Shown here: in pieces, positions 8,484 to 18,366 of the stretch | Layout: each line of letters begins with the position of its first letter | Position numbering within the stretch: the first letter of the stretch is position 1 | NCBI RefSeq assembly: GCF_004359515.1 | Contig: NZ_SCWD01000004.1 | Location: 1-64,000, forward strand | DNA: 64,000 bases | Reading direction: 5' to 3' | Source: Macrococcus carouselicus | Lineage (GTDB): Bacteria; Bacillota; Bacilli; Staphylococcales; Staphylococcaceae | Position numbers and translations under genes: made by a program | Notes under the pieces: generated by a model | The model's database searches: none | What the model was told of the DNA's origin: nothing | What the model saw: the letters and a program-made list of their open reading frames with translations, nothing else

Positions 8484-9236
8484 ATGCCAGTTGTGCTAAA
8501 CCAGATCAAATCCATTGAACATTTACTGTCACCTGTTGAGAAGCGGATCACTGCTGTTATAATCAATCAGCCGGCGCAGTGCACTGAGCTGTCCGGAAGG
8601 GAGTTGGCTGCACTTGCAGGGGTCAGCGAATCAGCACTGATTCGTTTCAGTCAGCGGATCGGTTTCTCCGGCCTCCGTGAACTGAAAGTTGTGCTTGCTA
8701 AAGAACTGCACCTGATGGAGGAGGAAGCAACGGCACTTATTACGAAGGAAGATTCACCATGTGAAATCAGGCACAAGGTGTTCAGTCAGTCAAGACAGGC
8801 ATTGTCCCGGACTGAGGCGCTGCTTAATATGAAGCAACTGGAGGAAGCCGCACATTGTCTGTCAGCTTCAAAGTGTATCCTGATATATTCTGCAGGAGAA
8901 GCGGTAGTTGCTGCAACAGATTTAAAGCTGAAGCTATTATCGCTTGGATTTATGGTAGAGCTGATTCAAAACATGCAACTATATGATAGGCTGGCTCAGC
9001 ATTTTTCAGTTGTCTTTATCATCAGCGAAACTGCTCAGCTGAATGATCTGGAGAAGATATACGCATCTGAATTAAAGACCATTCTGCTCTCACAGTGGCC
9101 GGATAAGCGAACAGATATTCATCTGCTGACCTCAGCTGAGGAGAATATCAATCGTCTTTCACCTACAGCAGGACGTCTCGTTCAGCTCGCTGTGATTGAT
9201 GTCTTATGGATGCTGCTGATTCGTCTGCAGCCATAA
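8484..9236 (+). CDS. MurR/RpiR family transcriptional regulator
   Basis: About 250 residues. An N-terminal helix-turn-helix of RpiR type (GRELAALAGVSESALIRFSQ) is followed by a divergent SIS sugar-phosphate-binding domain from about residue 105. RpiR regulators sense phosphosugars and control nearby sugar genes. GAGGG precedes ATG 8484 at good spacing; the in-frame GTG at 8466 overlaps it. A TATAAT lies at 8455-8460. The gene follows scrB in the same direction after a terminator, so control of scrB is possible but not shown. Confidence 0.85.
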   Translation: MPVVLNQIKSIEHLLSPVEKRITAVIINQPAQCTELSGRELAALAGVSESALIRFSQRIGFSGLRELKVVLAKELHLMEEEATALITKEDSPCEIRHKVFSQSRQALSRTEALLNMKQLEEAAHCLSASKCILIYSAGEAVVAATDLKLKLLSLGFMVELIQNMQLYDRLAQHFSVVFIISETAQLNDLEKIYASELKTILLSQWPDKRTDIHLLTSAEENINRLSPTAGRLVQLAVIDVLWMLLIRLQP

Positions 9237-9262
9237 AAAAGAGACCCGGGTATTCCGGGTCT
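9236..9262 (-). terminator. terminator for the nitroreductase gene
   Basis: AGACCCGG / CCGGGTCT has an A run on its left side, which reads as a T run on the minus strand. It can end the minus-strand nitroreductase transcript and lies between convergent genes. Confidence 0.75.
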
Positions 9263-9274
9263 ACTGATTTATTA

Positions 9275-9898
9275 TTATTTTTTGATGATAAAGCGTTCGT
9301 TAACCGGTTGGAATTCTTTAGGACCCGCTTCAGTGCCGATTGCGCCGAACGGCATCTGAGCGATCAGTTTCCAGTCATGTGAGATATCGAAGTTCGTGTA
9401 GACAGCTTCGTCAATCACACCGTTATAGTGCTGAAGTGAAGCACCGATACCCTCAGTTGCAAATGCAGTCCATACCGCAAACTGGTGCATCGCGTTAGTG
9501 TGGTGACTCCAGATCGGGAAGTTGTCTGCATAAGCTGCGAAGTTTTTCTGTAATCCTTTAACGACTGTTTCGTCCTCGAAGAATAATACAGTACCGTAAC
9601 CTGCCTTGAAGCTGTTGATTTTATTTTCAGTTTCAGTGAAGTCACGCTCTGGCCCCATCACCTTTTTTAATTCCTCTGCTGTCAGGTTCCATAATTTTTT
9701 ATGTTGATCATTCAGTAATAATACCATGCGTGTTGACTGTGAGTTGAATGCTGAAGGGACGTGCTTGATGATATCTGTCAGGATACTCTCGATTTTAGCG
9801 TCCGTAAGAGGTACCGTTCCTTGAATATCATAGATTGAACGACGCTTTTCCATTGCCAGACCAAAATTCTCATAACCTTTTTTATTGAATAAACCCAT
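9275..9898 (-). CDS. nitroreductase family protein (MhqN/YodC type)
   Basis: About 207 residues of the FMN-dependent nitroreductase fold, with the EKRRSIYDI flavin-binding start and HVPSAFNSQSTR. It probably reduces quinones or nitroaromatics with NAD(P)H. ATG 9898 (MGLFNKKGY) has GGAGG upstream; a longer frame starts at 9913 but overlaps the RBS. It lies just downstream of a ring-cleavage-dioxygenase-like gene in the same orientation. That pairing matches the mhqN-mhqO genes of B. subtilis and the QsrR-controlled yodC/catE genes of S. aureus, which respond to quinone stress. Confidence 0.87.
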   Translation of the reverse strand: MGLFNKKGYENFGLAMEKRRSIYDIQGTVPLTDAKIESILTDIIKHVPSAFNSQSTRMVLLLNDQHKKLWNLTAEELKKVMGPERDFTETENKINSFKAGYGTVLFFEDETVVKGLQKNFAAYADNFPIWSHHTNAMHQFAVWTAFATEGIGASLQHYNGVIDEAVYTNFDISHDWKLIAQMPFGAIGTEAGPKEFQPVNERFIIKK

Positions 9899-9919
9899 CT
9901 GTAATTCCTCCATTTAAAA

Positions 9920-10777
9920 TTAATTTTTATTTAAATACATAACGCGGATGCCGATACCATTCGGATCACGTATTATCTCTGAACCGCCATCTTTTTCTGT
10001 ACGGATACCTTTTGCTGAGAATTGTTCTCTGAAATAATCAAAGTCCTCCTGATTCGGAATATTGATTTCAAACTTTCTGAGTCCTGGTGCATCAGGAGAA
10101 GGGGGTGATGCTGCCTGCTGCCATGTGTTTAATCCCAAATGGTGATGGTAACCTGCCGCACTCATGAAAGCTGCCTGTGTGCCGTAGAGCTGCATGATGT
10201 CCATGCCGAACACGTCCTTGTAAAACTCAATAGAAGCAGGCAGATTCTGAACGGACAAATGCACGTGTCCCATTATCGTATCGGGATGAAGGCCTGTAAA
10301 TGGTTTACCATCCTGAGCATCAAGGACGCCTTGGTAATCCATCTCAACAGTACCCATCGTTACATAACCATTATCCTGGAAAATCCATTCTTCTGTCGGA
10401 TAGTCACGGTAAATCTCGATACCGTTACCTTCAGGATCCTGCAGGTAAAGAGCTTCCGACACGTCATGGTCACTAGCTCCAGCAAGTGGATACTGAGTCT
10501 GAATGAGGTGATTAAAGATATTACCCAGTTCAGTCCGATTTGGTACAAGAAGTGCCATATGGAAAAGACCTGCCTGACCCGGTGCACGTTTAGCATCTGT
10601 CTGGTAAAGATAGATAAGTGGATGCCCTCCGAGACCAAGCGCTGTATAGTCATTGTTTTGTTTGAGAATTTCCATGCCAAGTATTTCATGATAAAAACGA
10701 ATACTGTTCTCAAGGAAATTGACATTCAGATGAACAGCTCCCATATGTGTATCATTACTGAAGAATTTAGAGCCCAT
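9920..10777 (-). CDS. VOC family ring-cleaving dioxygenase-like protein (CatE/MhqO type)
   Basis: About 285 residues with two glyoxalase/VOC modules: the first starts MGAVHLNVNFLENSIRFY, the second MGHVHLSVQNLPASIEFY. The His residues in both HLxV strands and the late Glu fit the metal site of extradiol dioxygenases. It is expected to protect against catechols and quinones. ATG 10777 follows AGGGGGAATG; the longer frame runs into the AT-rich promoter. It probably forms an operon with the nitroreductase. Confidence 0.85.
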   Translation of the reverse strand: MGSKFFSNDTHMGAVHLNVNFLENSIRFYHEILGMEILKQNNDYTALGLGGHPLIYLYQTDAKRAPGQAGLFHMALLVPNRTELGNIFNHLIQTQYPLAGASDHDVSEALYLQDPEGNGIEIYRDYPTEEWIFQDNGYVTMGTVEMDYQGVLDAQDGKPFTGLHPDTIMGHVHLSVQNLPASIEFYKDVFGMDIMQLYGTQAAFMSAAGYHHHLGLNTWQQAASPPSPDAPGLRKFEINIPNQEDFDYFREQFSAKGIRTEKDGGSEIIRDPNGIGIRVMYLNKN

Positions 10778-10788
10778 ATCATTCCCCC

Positions 10789-10832
10789 TTAATATATTTA
10801 TTATATCTGATATATTTAATATATTACATATC
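10789..10832. promoter_or_regulatory. AT-rich dyad region upstream of the dioxygenase-nitroreductase pair
   Basis: Two related dyads of the form TTAATATATTT and GATATATTTAATATATTAC lie immediately upstream of the dioxygenase start. MarR-type quinone regulators (MhqR, QsrR) bind palindromes in such places. The sequence does not clearly match a published box, so the regulator is inferred. Confidence 0.35.
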
Positions 10833-10967
10833 ACGTGTTAATGCAAGTAATTATAAAGATTTCAGAAATATATTATTTATTAAAACTTGATAACAATATT
10901 TTACATAAACGATTATTGCCTCATCTATTCGTTATAATAATCAGTAATAGAGATCTGGAGGACTAAT

Positions 10968-11858
10968 ATGTGCAAAATGATAATAGCATCGACTGCCCTT
11001 CTTGTACTGTCAGCTGCAGGAACAAGCTATGCAGATGCCAATGAGCCGATCGACACGAGCACTGCTGATGAAACAATAGAAATTATTTCAGCTGAGATGC
11101 CCCCTGATAAAACTGAAGCACCAGTGACGACAGAAGTGCCGATGACTGACAGACCGTCGGCACCACCAATGACAGAACAACCTGTGATGGATGAACCATC
11201 GCCAGCCGTAGGCGTGACAGAAGTGCCTTCGACAGAGATACCCTTAACTGAGAGGCCTACGACAACCACTCCGTCAACAGAAAGACCGGCACCTACGACT
11301 GAACTGCCTGGTTCTGACCAGCAGCTGGAGATAGTGCCGTCACCGGTTCAGCTGTCAGAGGAGTCATCTACAGGTCAGCCGTCACCGGTTCAGTCGTCAG
11401 AGGAGCCATCTACAGGTCAGCCGTCACCGGTTCAGTCGTCAGAGGAGCCATCTATAGGTCAGCCGTCACCGGTTCGGCCGTCAGAGGAGCCATCTACAGG
11501 TCAGCCGTCAGAGGAGCGGGACATTCAGGCACCGAGCGTCGAACAGCCGTCAGCAACAGACCTCTCAAAAAATAAGGCTCAGTCAGACGAAATCAAGATA
11601 GGTAAATTTTATCCTGAGTCAGCGGAGAAGTTCTATAAGGCACTCGATAAACAAATCAGTGACATAATGACAAAAGACAGCAAGAAAAAAGAGGGCAAAG
11701 AAGTTAAGAAAAAAGTCAAAAAGAAAAATGACAATCAAACAGATAAAAAGAATCTCCATATACTTCCCGATACAGGTGAAGATAAATCATATTCAACAGC
11801 TTTCATCATGATAATCGGTGGACTTGTTCTACTGGCATTCTCAAGACTTAAAGCCTGA
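10968..11858 (+). CDS. LPXTG-anchored Pro/Ser/Thr/Glu-rich repeat surface protein
   Basis: A 296-residue protein with a signal peptide (about residues 1-23, ending SYADA), then a long Pro/Thr/Ser/Glu-rich stalk. Four near-identical 14-residue repeats of the type SPVQSSEEPSTGQP follow, then a Lys-rich segment and a sorting signal LPDTG with a hydrophobic helix and RLKA tail. It is expected to be linked to peptidoglycan by sortase A. No folded ligand-binding domain is visible, so it may act as a spacer or be a remnant. RBS CTGGAGG and a TATAAT at 10933-10938 lie upstream. It has no recognised named homologue. Confidence 0.85.
   Translation: MCKMIIASTALLVLSAAGTSYADANEPIDTSTADETIEIISAEMPPDKTEAPVTTEVPMTDRPSAPPMTEQPVMDEPSPAVGVTEVPSTEIPLTERPTTTTPSTERPAPTTELPGSDQQLEIVPSPVQLSEESSTGQPSPVQSSEEPSTGQPSPVQSSEEPSIGQPSPVRPSEEPSTGQPSEERDIQAPSVEQPSATDLSKNKAQSDEIKIGKFYPESAEKFYKALDKQISDIMTKDSKKKEGKEVKKKVKKKNDNQTDKKNLHILPDTGEDKSYSTAFIMIIGGLVLLAFSRLKA
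11337..11504 (+). repeat. four tandem 42-bp in-frame repeats
   Basis: Units start at 11337, 11379, 11421 and 11463, each 42 bases and differing by only a few bases. A fifth partial unit begins at 11505. They encode the 14-residue stalk repeats of the LPXTG protein, and such arrays commonly change copy number between strains. Confidence 0.9.
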
Positions 11859-11860
11859 TA

Positions 11861-11892
11861 AATAAGCCCCATACCACTGGTATGAGGCTTAT
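11861..11892. terminator. bidirectional terminator between the LPXTG gene and pepF
   Basis: An inverted repeat AATAAGCC / GGCTTATT with inner CATACCA / TGGTATG lies between convergent genes. It can serve both. Confidence 0.8.
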
Positions 11893-11897
11893 TTCAG

Positions 11898-13592
11898 TTA
11901 AAAACTGCTCGTATCAATCTGCTCGATATAATTTTCAAGATACACCATAATATCCTTCAGCGTTCCCGTTCCAAACGGCGAATCAAGATGAGCTTCCTGC
12001 ACCAGTGCATTAAATGGTAGTGAGCCTCCTAACTGGCAGAGATGAAGATAATCATTCCATGCTGCAGTGAAATCTTCACGGCTGCGTTTAAAGAACTGGA
12101 AGGCACATACTTGAGCAAGTGTGTAATCAATATAATAGAAGGGTGAGTTGAATATGTGACCTTGACGATGCCAGAGAGAACCCTCTGCAAGCGGCAGAAT
12201 ACCGTCATAATCGCGATGGGGCAGATACTTTGCTTCAATTGACTGCCAGAGTTCTCTGCGCTCATCAGCGGTCATAGCTGGATTTGCGTAAACACCATGC
12301 TGGAATTCATCTACTGCCACACCGTAAGGCAGGAACTGAATCGCATCCGTTAAATGTTTATATTTGAATTTATCAGGATTGCTGAAGAATAAATCGAGCC
12401 ATGGGTATGTGAAAAACTCCATGCTCATGGAGTGAATCTCACATGCCTCATGCGTCGGCCATAAATAATCAGGGATTGTCTGATCACGTGAAGAATAGAC
12501 CTGGAAGGCATGTCCCGCCTCATGTGTCAGTACAGTGATATCGTGATCTGTCGTATTGAAGTTCGCAAAGATAAAAGGTGCGCGATAACGATCAATATAG
12601 GTGCAGTAACCGCCTGCTTCCTTCCCTTTTTTGGCCAGGACATCAAAAAGTTCATGGTCCATCATATACCGGTAGAACTCATCCGTCTCGGGACTGAGTT
12701 CACTATACATTTTGCGGCCGTTCTCCAGGATGATTTCTGCAGAGTCTTTAGGGTCTTCATTACCGTTCAGGAACATGACAGATTCATCATAGAACTTCAG
12801 TCGATCGACACCGATGCGTTCTGCTTGCTGTTCGTATAGTTTAGTCGCTACAGGAACAACAAAATCTTCCACCTGTCTGCGATAATCCTTGACCATATTC
12901 TGATCATAATCGATACGCTGCATGCGCATATAACCGAGTTCAATGAAATTATCAAATCCAAGTTTCTGCGCAATCTGATGACGGATCTTAACAAGCTGGT
13001 CGTAGAGGCTATCGAAGTCCTGAAGATGTTTCCCCATGAATCTCTGGACAGCTTTCGTAGCAGCCGTACGTACATCGCGGTCCGGTGACTGTGTATAAGG
13101 TGACATCTGTGCCAGGTTCAGCTCCTGACCATCAAACTCAATCTGCGCACTGGCCATGAGCTTGGAATAGTCGCTGCTGAGTTTATTTTCCTGATTGATC
13201 AGGTCCTCGACTTCATCTGAATAAGAATGGACGACATTATACGCAAGGTCAAATAACTGCCGGCCATAATGCGCTTCCAGTTCTTCACGGAAAGGACTCG
13301 CTAAGAGTGCCTCAAAATAAGCAGCATCAAGTGCGACGATTTTCGCACCGTTGTTATCGAAATAATCGCGTTCATCCGAATAGAACTGGTCAGTTGTATC
13401 GATAGAGGCACGGACATAGGCGATATTCTGGTTTGTGTCGATATCTTTACGAATCTGGTTGATCTCAGTGATTAACTGAATCTGCTGGTCAGCACTGTCA
13501 GCATTACGGAACTGTGCCAGTAAATCATCAGCCTTTTTCCGTTCTTCGTTCAGATCTGGCCTGCTGTATTCAAAATCTTTGAATGTTGTCAT
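11898..13592 (-). CDS. pepF: oligoendopeptidase, M3 family (PepF type)
   Basis: A 564-residue cytoplasmic zinc metallopeptidase. The zinc motif HEAGH is at residues 357-361, with Glu in CEIHSMSMEFF (about 385) as third ligand. It hydrolyses medium-length peptides. It is slightly shorter than lactococcal PepF and closest in layout to the ~565-residue M3 oligoendopeptidase group. It is divergent from the polyphosphate kinase gene and convergent with the LPXTG gene. Confidence 0.9.
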   Translation of the reverse strand: MTTFKDFEYSRPDLNEERKKADDLLAQFRNADSADQQIQLITEINQIRKDIDTNQNIAYVRASIDTTDQFYSDERDYFDNNGAKIVALDAAYFEALLASPFREELEAHYGRQLFDLAYNVVHSYSDEVEDLINQENKLSSDYSKLMASAQIEFDGQELNLAQMSPYTQSPDRDVRTAATKAVQRFMGKHLQDFDSLYDQLVKIRHQIAQKLGFDNFIELGYMRMQRIDYDQNMVKDYRRQVEDFVVPVATKLYEQQAERIGVDRLKFYDESVMFLNGNEDPKDSAEIILENGRKMYSELSPETDEFYRYMMDHELFDVLAKKGKEAGGYCTYIDRYRAPFIFANFNTTDHDITVLTHEAGHAFQVYSSRDQTIPDYLWPTHEACEIHSMSMEFFTYPWLDLFFSNPDKFKYKHLTDAIQFLPYGVAVDEFQHGVYANPAMTADERRELWQSIEAKYLPHRDYDGILPLAEGSLWHRQGHIFNSPFYYIDYTLAQVCAFQFFKRSREDFTAAWNDYLHLCQLGGSLPFNALVQEAHLDSPFGTGTLKDIMVYLENYIEQIDTSSF

Positions 13593-13705
13593 AAGTCTCC
13601 TCCTTGTGTAAGCTTAAATTAATATTACAATATTCTGTCAAATTAAGATACATGATTAGCTTCAAAAAGGGGAACAGGCATTGTAATAGCAAAGGAGGAA
13701 AACAG

Positions 13706-15145
13706 ATGACTAAGATCGATGAAACATTAGAACTGAAAGTAGCGGAGCTCGCCCGACAGACCCATGAGGCGAAGATTCCGGTCATGATTGTATTTGAAGG
13801 GGTGACGGCGTCAGGTAAATCGCGGCTGTCAAATGAGTTACTGCTGGCACTGGATGCGAAGTATACGCATTTCTATGCGACGAAATCACCCTCAGAAGAG
13901 GATCTGCGCATGCCATTTCTTTTTCCTTACTGGAAGAATATACCGAAAAAAGGGGACATCACGCTTTTCTTCCGTAGCTGGTATGCCAATCTGATTGACT
14001 ACAAATATCATAACCTGAAAGCCGATATCTTCAAGGATCATCATATTCTGATGCAGGAAATCAAGGGATTTGAGCAGATGCTGCTGAACGACGGATACCG
14101 CATCATCAAATTCAATGTGGAAGTGGACGAGAAGAAGCGTCAGGAACACATTCAGCAGACGAAGGAAAATCCGCTGACCCGCTGGAAAGCACAGGAATAT
14201 GAAAAAGCGATTCCGGCCGATATCTATACGGAAGAGATGGAATATCTGATGAAAGAGACAGAAGATATTGCACCTTGGCATACTATCAACTATACGGAGC
14301 GTGGTCAGGCAGTCAATGATATGTATGAGCATATTATCGAGGAGCTGGAAAAAGCACTGAAAGATAAAAAGAAAAAAGAAGAAAATAAGAAAGTGGACGG
14401 CAAATTCTCGGAGCATTTTGAAACTGATATGTTTGAGGACACGGAGGATGAGATGTCGAAGAGCGAGTATAAAGACCTGCTGCCGGAACTTCAGCAGCGT
14501 ATGCGGGAACTTCAGTATGCGCTATATGACCGCAAGATTCCGCTCATTCTGGTCTACGAAGGAATGGATGCTGCAGGTAAGGGCGGCAATATCAAGCGGG
14601 TACGTGAGAGCCTGGACCCGACCGGTTATGAAGTCAACGCAATCTCTGCACCGACCGAAACGGAACTGAGCTACCATTACTTATGGCGCTTTGCGACACA
14701 GGTGCCGAGAACAGGCCATATCGAAATCTTTGACCGCAGCTGGTATGGCCGCGTGCTCGTAGAACGTGTAGAGGGATTTGCATCAACAGAAGAATGGCAG
14801 CGCGCGTATGAGGAGATCAATGACTTCGAGAAGAGTCTGGAGATTGAAGGTGCGATAGTCATCAAGTTCTTCCTTGTCCTGGATAAGGAAGAGCAGCTGG
14901 AACGCTTCAAGGAGCGTCAGAACACGCCTGAGAAACAGTATAAGATTACTGATGAAGACTGGCGTAACCGTGAGAAATGGGATATCTATTTAGAGGCAAG
15001 TAAAGACATGATCGATCAAACATCAACAGACCATGCACCGTGGATTATCGTGCCTGCCAATAATAAGAAAGCAGCGCGGATCAAGGCGCTGCGTGCTATT
15101 ATTGAACGCTGTGAGGCAAGACTCTGGGGCGTGAAGCGCTACTAA
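13706..15145 (+). CDS. pap: double-domain polyphosphate kinase 2 (polyphosphate:AMP phosphotransferase type)
   Basis: A 479-residue protein made of two PPK2 domains. The N-terminal domain has Walker A GVTASGKS (32-39). Its Walker B region reads FFRSWY (88-93), lacking the Asp of the usual DRSWY. The C-terminal domain has GMDAAGK (286-292) and intact DRSWY (343-347). A charged Lys/Glu linker joins them. Fused two-domain PPK2 enzymes phosphorylate AMP to ADP with polyphosphate, with catalysis in the C-terminal domain. ATG 13706 follows AAAGGAGG. Upstream in-frame codons lack an RBS. Confidence 0.88.
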   Translation: MTKIDETLELKVAELARQTHEAKIPVMIVFEGVTASGKSRLSNELLLALDAKYTHFYATKSPSEEDLRMPFLFPYWKNIPKKGDITLFFRSWYANLIDYKYHNLKADIFKDHHILMQEIKGFEQMLLNDGYRIIKFNVEVDEKKRQEHIQQTKENPLTRWKAQEYEKAIPADIYTEEMEYLMKETEDIAPWHTINYTERGQAVNDMYEHIIEELEKALKDKKKKEENKKVDGKFSEHFETDMFEDTEDEMSKSEYKDLLPELQQRMRELQYALYDRKIPLILVYEGMDAAGKGGNIKRVRESLDPTGYEVNAISAPTETELSYHYLWRFATQVPRTGHIEIFDRSWYGRVLVERVEGFASTEEWQRAYEEINDFEKSLEIEGAIVIKFFLVLDKEEQLERFKERQNTPEKQYKITDEDWRNREKWDIYLEASKDMIDQTSTDHAPWIIVPANNKKAARIKALRAIIERCEARLWGVKRY

Positions 15146-15159
15146 TAGGAATATTGAAA

Positions 15160-15194
15160 AAGTGTCTCAGTTTCTAAGGAACTGAGACACTTTA
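15160..15194 (+). terminator. terminator after the PPK2 gene
   Basis: AAAGTGTCTCAGTT / AACTGAGACACTTT is a 14-bp perfect stem with a seven-base loop. The flanking T run is short. Confidence 0.8.
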
Positions 15195-15272
15195 TGATGG
15201 AATCAAACAAAAGCGTCCTGCTTAATGAGCAAAGTCAGAGAAAAAATGGTATTGCTAAAAATACGACTCTTT

Positions 15273-16031
15273 CTATTGGAACAGATGCCAGATCAGCTGA
15301 CTGGTTGACTTCAGCTGGTCAGCTGCTTCATTCAGCTTATCACCTAAAGCAAGCTGCATGATGACAACGAATGAATTCATCGCCATATGTGCTAAGATCG
15401 GCACGATAATGCGACGTGTTGCAACGTATAGACCGGCAAATACAAATGCCATACCGAGATAGATCAGCGTATGGTCGAAATCCATATGAGCTGCGGCAAA
15501 TAACAGACCGCTCAATGTTCCGGCAATGAGAAAGGCAGCCCAGCGCGGTAAGTTGAGCCATTCATAGAGTTCACCGAAGATGACTTTACGGAAGACGAAC
15601 TCTTCCAGGAAAGGTCCGGCGAGTGAGATGATCACGATAAAGAATGGATACTGTTTCGCGACTGCCATGATATTATTCGTATTCTGGCTTTCAATCGGCT
15701 GATGAAGGATATAGACATTGATCATATTCATGATAGCCTGGATGATGAGTGCCATAAAGAAGCCGGCAATAACCCAGATAATAGTATAGAGCCATCTTTC
15801 TTTAGGGGAACGTTCAAGCCGGGTTTCATCCTTGATGCTTCTATTGATGAAGTAGACCAGTATACTAGCAAGCACAAAAGCGCCGATCATATAGGGAATG
15901 ACTTTCGTCATCATTTCTGAAGGTGAAAGATTCTGACCATGGTAAATTGCTGCGGGTATTAAAGATGAGACCTGTGCACCTGCATAAATCAGGATAATCC
16001 AGATGTTGGCCCAAAGACGACTTAATTTCAT
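15273..16031 (-). CDS. CPBP family intramembrane glutamic endopeptidase (YdiL/MroQ position)
   Basis: A 252-residue multispanning membrane protein with the Abi/CAAX-protease motifs EEFVFR (E143, E144, R148), the His of FAAAHMDFDH (about 182) and a late LAHMAMN segment. It is divergent from groES, the place held by ydiL in B. subtilis and by mroQ in S. aureus. MroQ takes part in agr peptide processing there. No agr genes are nearby here, so the substrate is unknown. Confidence 0.88.
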   Translation of the reverse strand: MKLSRLWANIWIILIYAGAQVSSLIPAAIYHGQNLSPSEMMTKVIPYMIGAFVLASILVYFINRSIKDETRLERSPKERWLYTIIWVIAGFFMALIIQAIMNMINVYILHQPIESQNTNNIMAVAKQYPFFIVIISLAGPFLEEFVFRKVIFGELYEWLNLPRWAAFLIAGTLSGLLFAAAHMDFDHTLIYLGMAFVFAGLYVATRRIIVPILAHMAMNSFVVIMQLALGDKLNEAADQLKSTSQLIWHLFQ

Positions 16032-16115
16032 AATTAACTCCTTTAATTCGATATAGAACCATTGTACAGGAAATCAGGCATGAGTAGAAATTTTATATAG
16101 CATATCAATTGCATT

Positions 16116-16132
16116 TTTGACCTTCTTTGATT
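16116..16132 (+). promoter_or_regulatory. CtsR-type operator upstream of groES
   Basis: On the minus strand this reads AATCAAA-GAA-GGTCAAA, a direct heptad repeat with one mismatch to the CtsR box (RGTCAAA-NNN-RGTCAAA). The plus-strand TTGACC inside it may double as the -35 box of groESL. Dual CtsR/HrcA control of groESL is established in S. aureus. Confidence 0.75.
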
Positions 16133-16146
16133 AAACTAAGAGTATA

Positions 16147-16173
16147 TTAGCACTTGAACCATCAGAGTGCTTA
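16147..16173 (+). promoter_or_regulatory. CIRCE element (HrcA operator) of groESL
   Basis: TTAGCACTT-N9-GAGTGCTTA matches the CIRCE consensus TTAGCACTC-N9-GAGTGCTAA except for two bases. It lies just upstream of the groES RBS, the standard place for HrcA repression. Confidence 0.92.
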
Positions 16174-16198
16174 TACATTCCACTAAGGAGGATTTCAC

Positions 16199-16483
16199 AT
16201 GTTAAGACCATTAGGGAACAACGTGATTTTAGAAATGAAAGAACAGGAACAGAAAACGGCAAGTGGTATCATTCTGACAGATTCAGCGAAAGAAAAATCC
16301 AATGAAGGTATCGTTGCTGCAGTGGGACCTGGCCGCTTACTTGAAAACGGCACTCGTGCTGAGATGCAGGTTAAAGCAGGAGACAAAATCATTTACTCAC
16401 CATTTGGTGGCTCTGAAGTGAAAGTCGGAGAAGCGAAATATTTAGTGCTCTCTGAAGATGACGTACTTGCAGTAGTAGAATAG
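16199..16483 (+). CDS. groES: co-chaperonin GroES
   Basis: A 94-residue Hsp10 with the start [13 protein letters not shown], a mobile loop around residues 17-35 and the [12 protein letters not shown] segment. It caps the GroEL ring during ATP-driven folding. RBS AAGGAGG precedes ATG 16199. It is first in the groES-groEL operon behind the CIRCE and CtsR sites. Confidence 0.98.
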   Translation: MLRPLGNNVILEMKEQEQKTASGIILTDSAKEKSNEGIVAAVGPGRLLENGTRAEMQVKAGDKIIYSPFGGSEVKVGEAKYLVLSEDDVLAVVE

Positions 16484-16524
16484 TTATACAATCAAATTCA
16501 TCTAAAACTAAACTTAAAAAATAA

Positions 16525-18159
<1,635 letters not shown>

Positions 18160-18171
18160 GAATAGCAATTT

Positions 18172-18210
18172 AACCACTTTTCAGATTGAATCCGGGAAGT
18201 GGTTTTTTTA
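18172..18210 (+). terminator. groEL terminator
   Basis: AACCACTT / AAGTGGTT stem with a 17-base loop and a T run lies 12 bases after the stop. Confidence 0.85.
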
Positions 18211-18366
18211 TTTAAAATAAAAAAACCTCACTGAGAATATACGGTAGTACCTGTCCGTATAAATGAAAATAAATTTGGTGCTGGAAAATTTGAAAGGTTC
18301 ATATTTGAAAGGTAATTTCAGTCTTTTGGTGGTAAAATATATACATCACTTTAAAGGATGAGAGAG

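Noticed and set aside
10139-10792. 217-codon plus-strand frame opposite the dioxygenase gene
   Set aside because: It is the antisense shadow of a clear VOC protein and has no RBS or family match.
11337-11504. Regular direct repeats considered as a CRISPR array
   Set aside because: They are contiguous 42-bp in-frame coding repeats with no unique spacers.
13892-14416. 174-codon minus-strand Phe/Leu-rich frame opposite the PPK2 gene
   Set aside because: It is the complement of charged Lys/Glu codons, not a real membrane protein.
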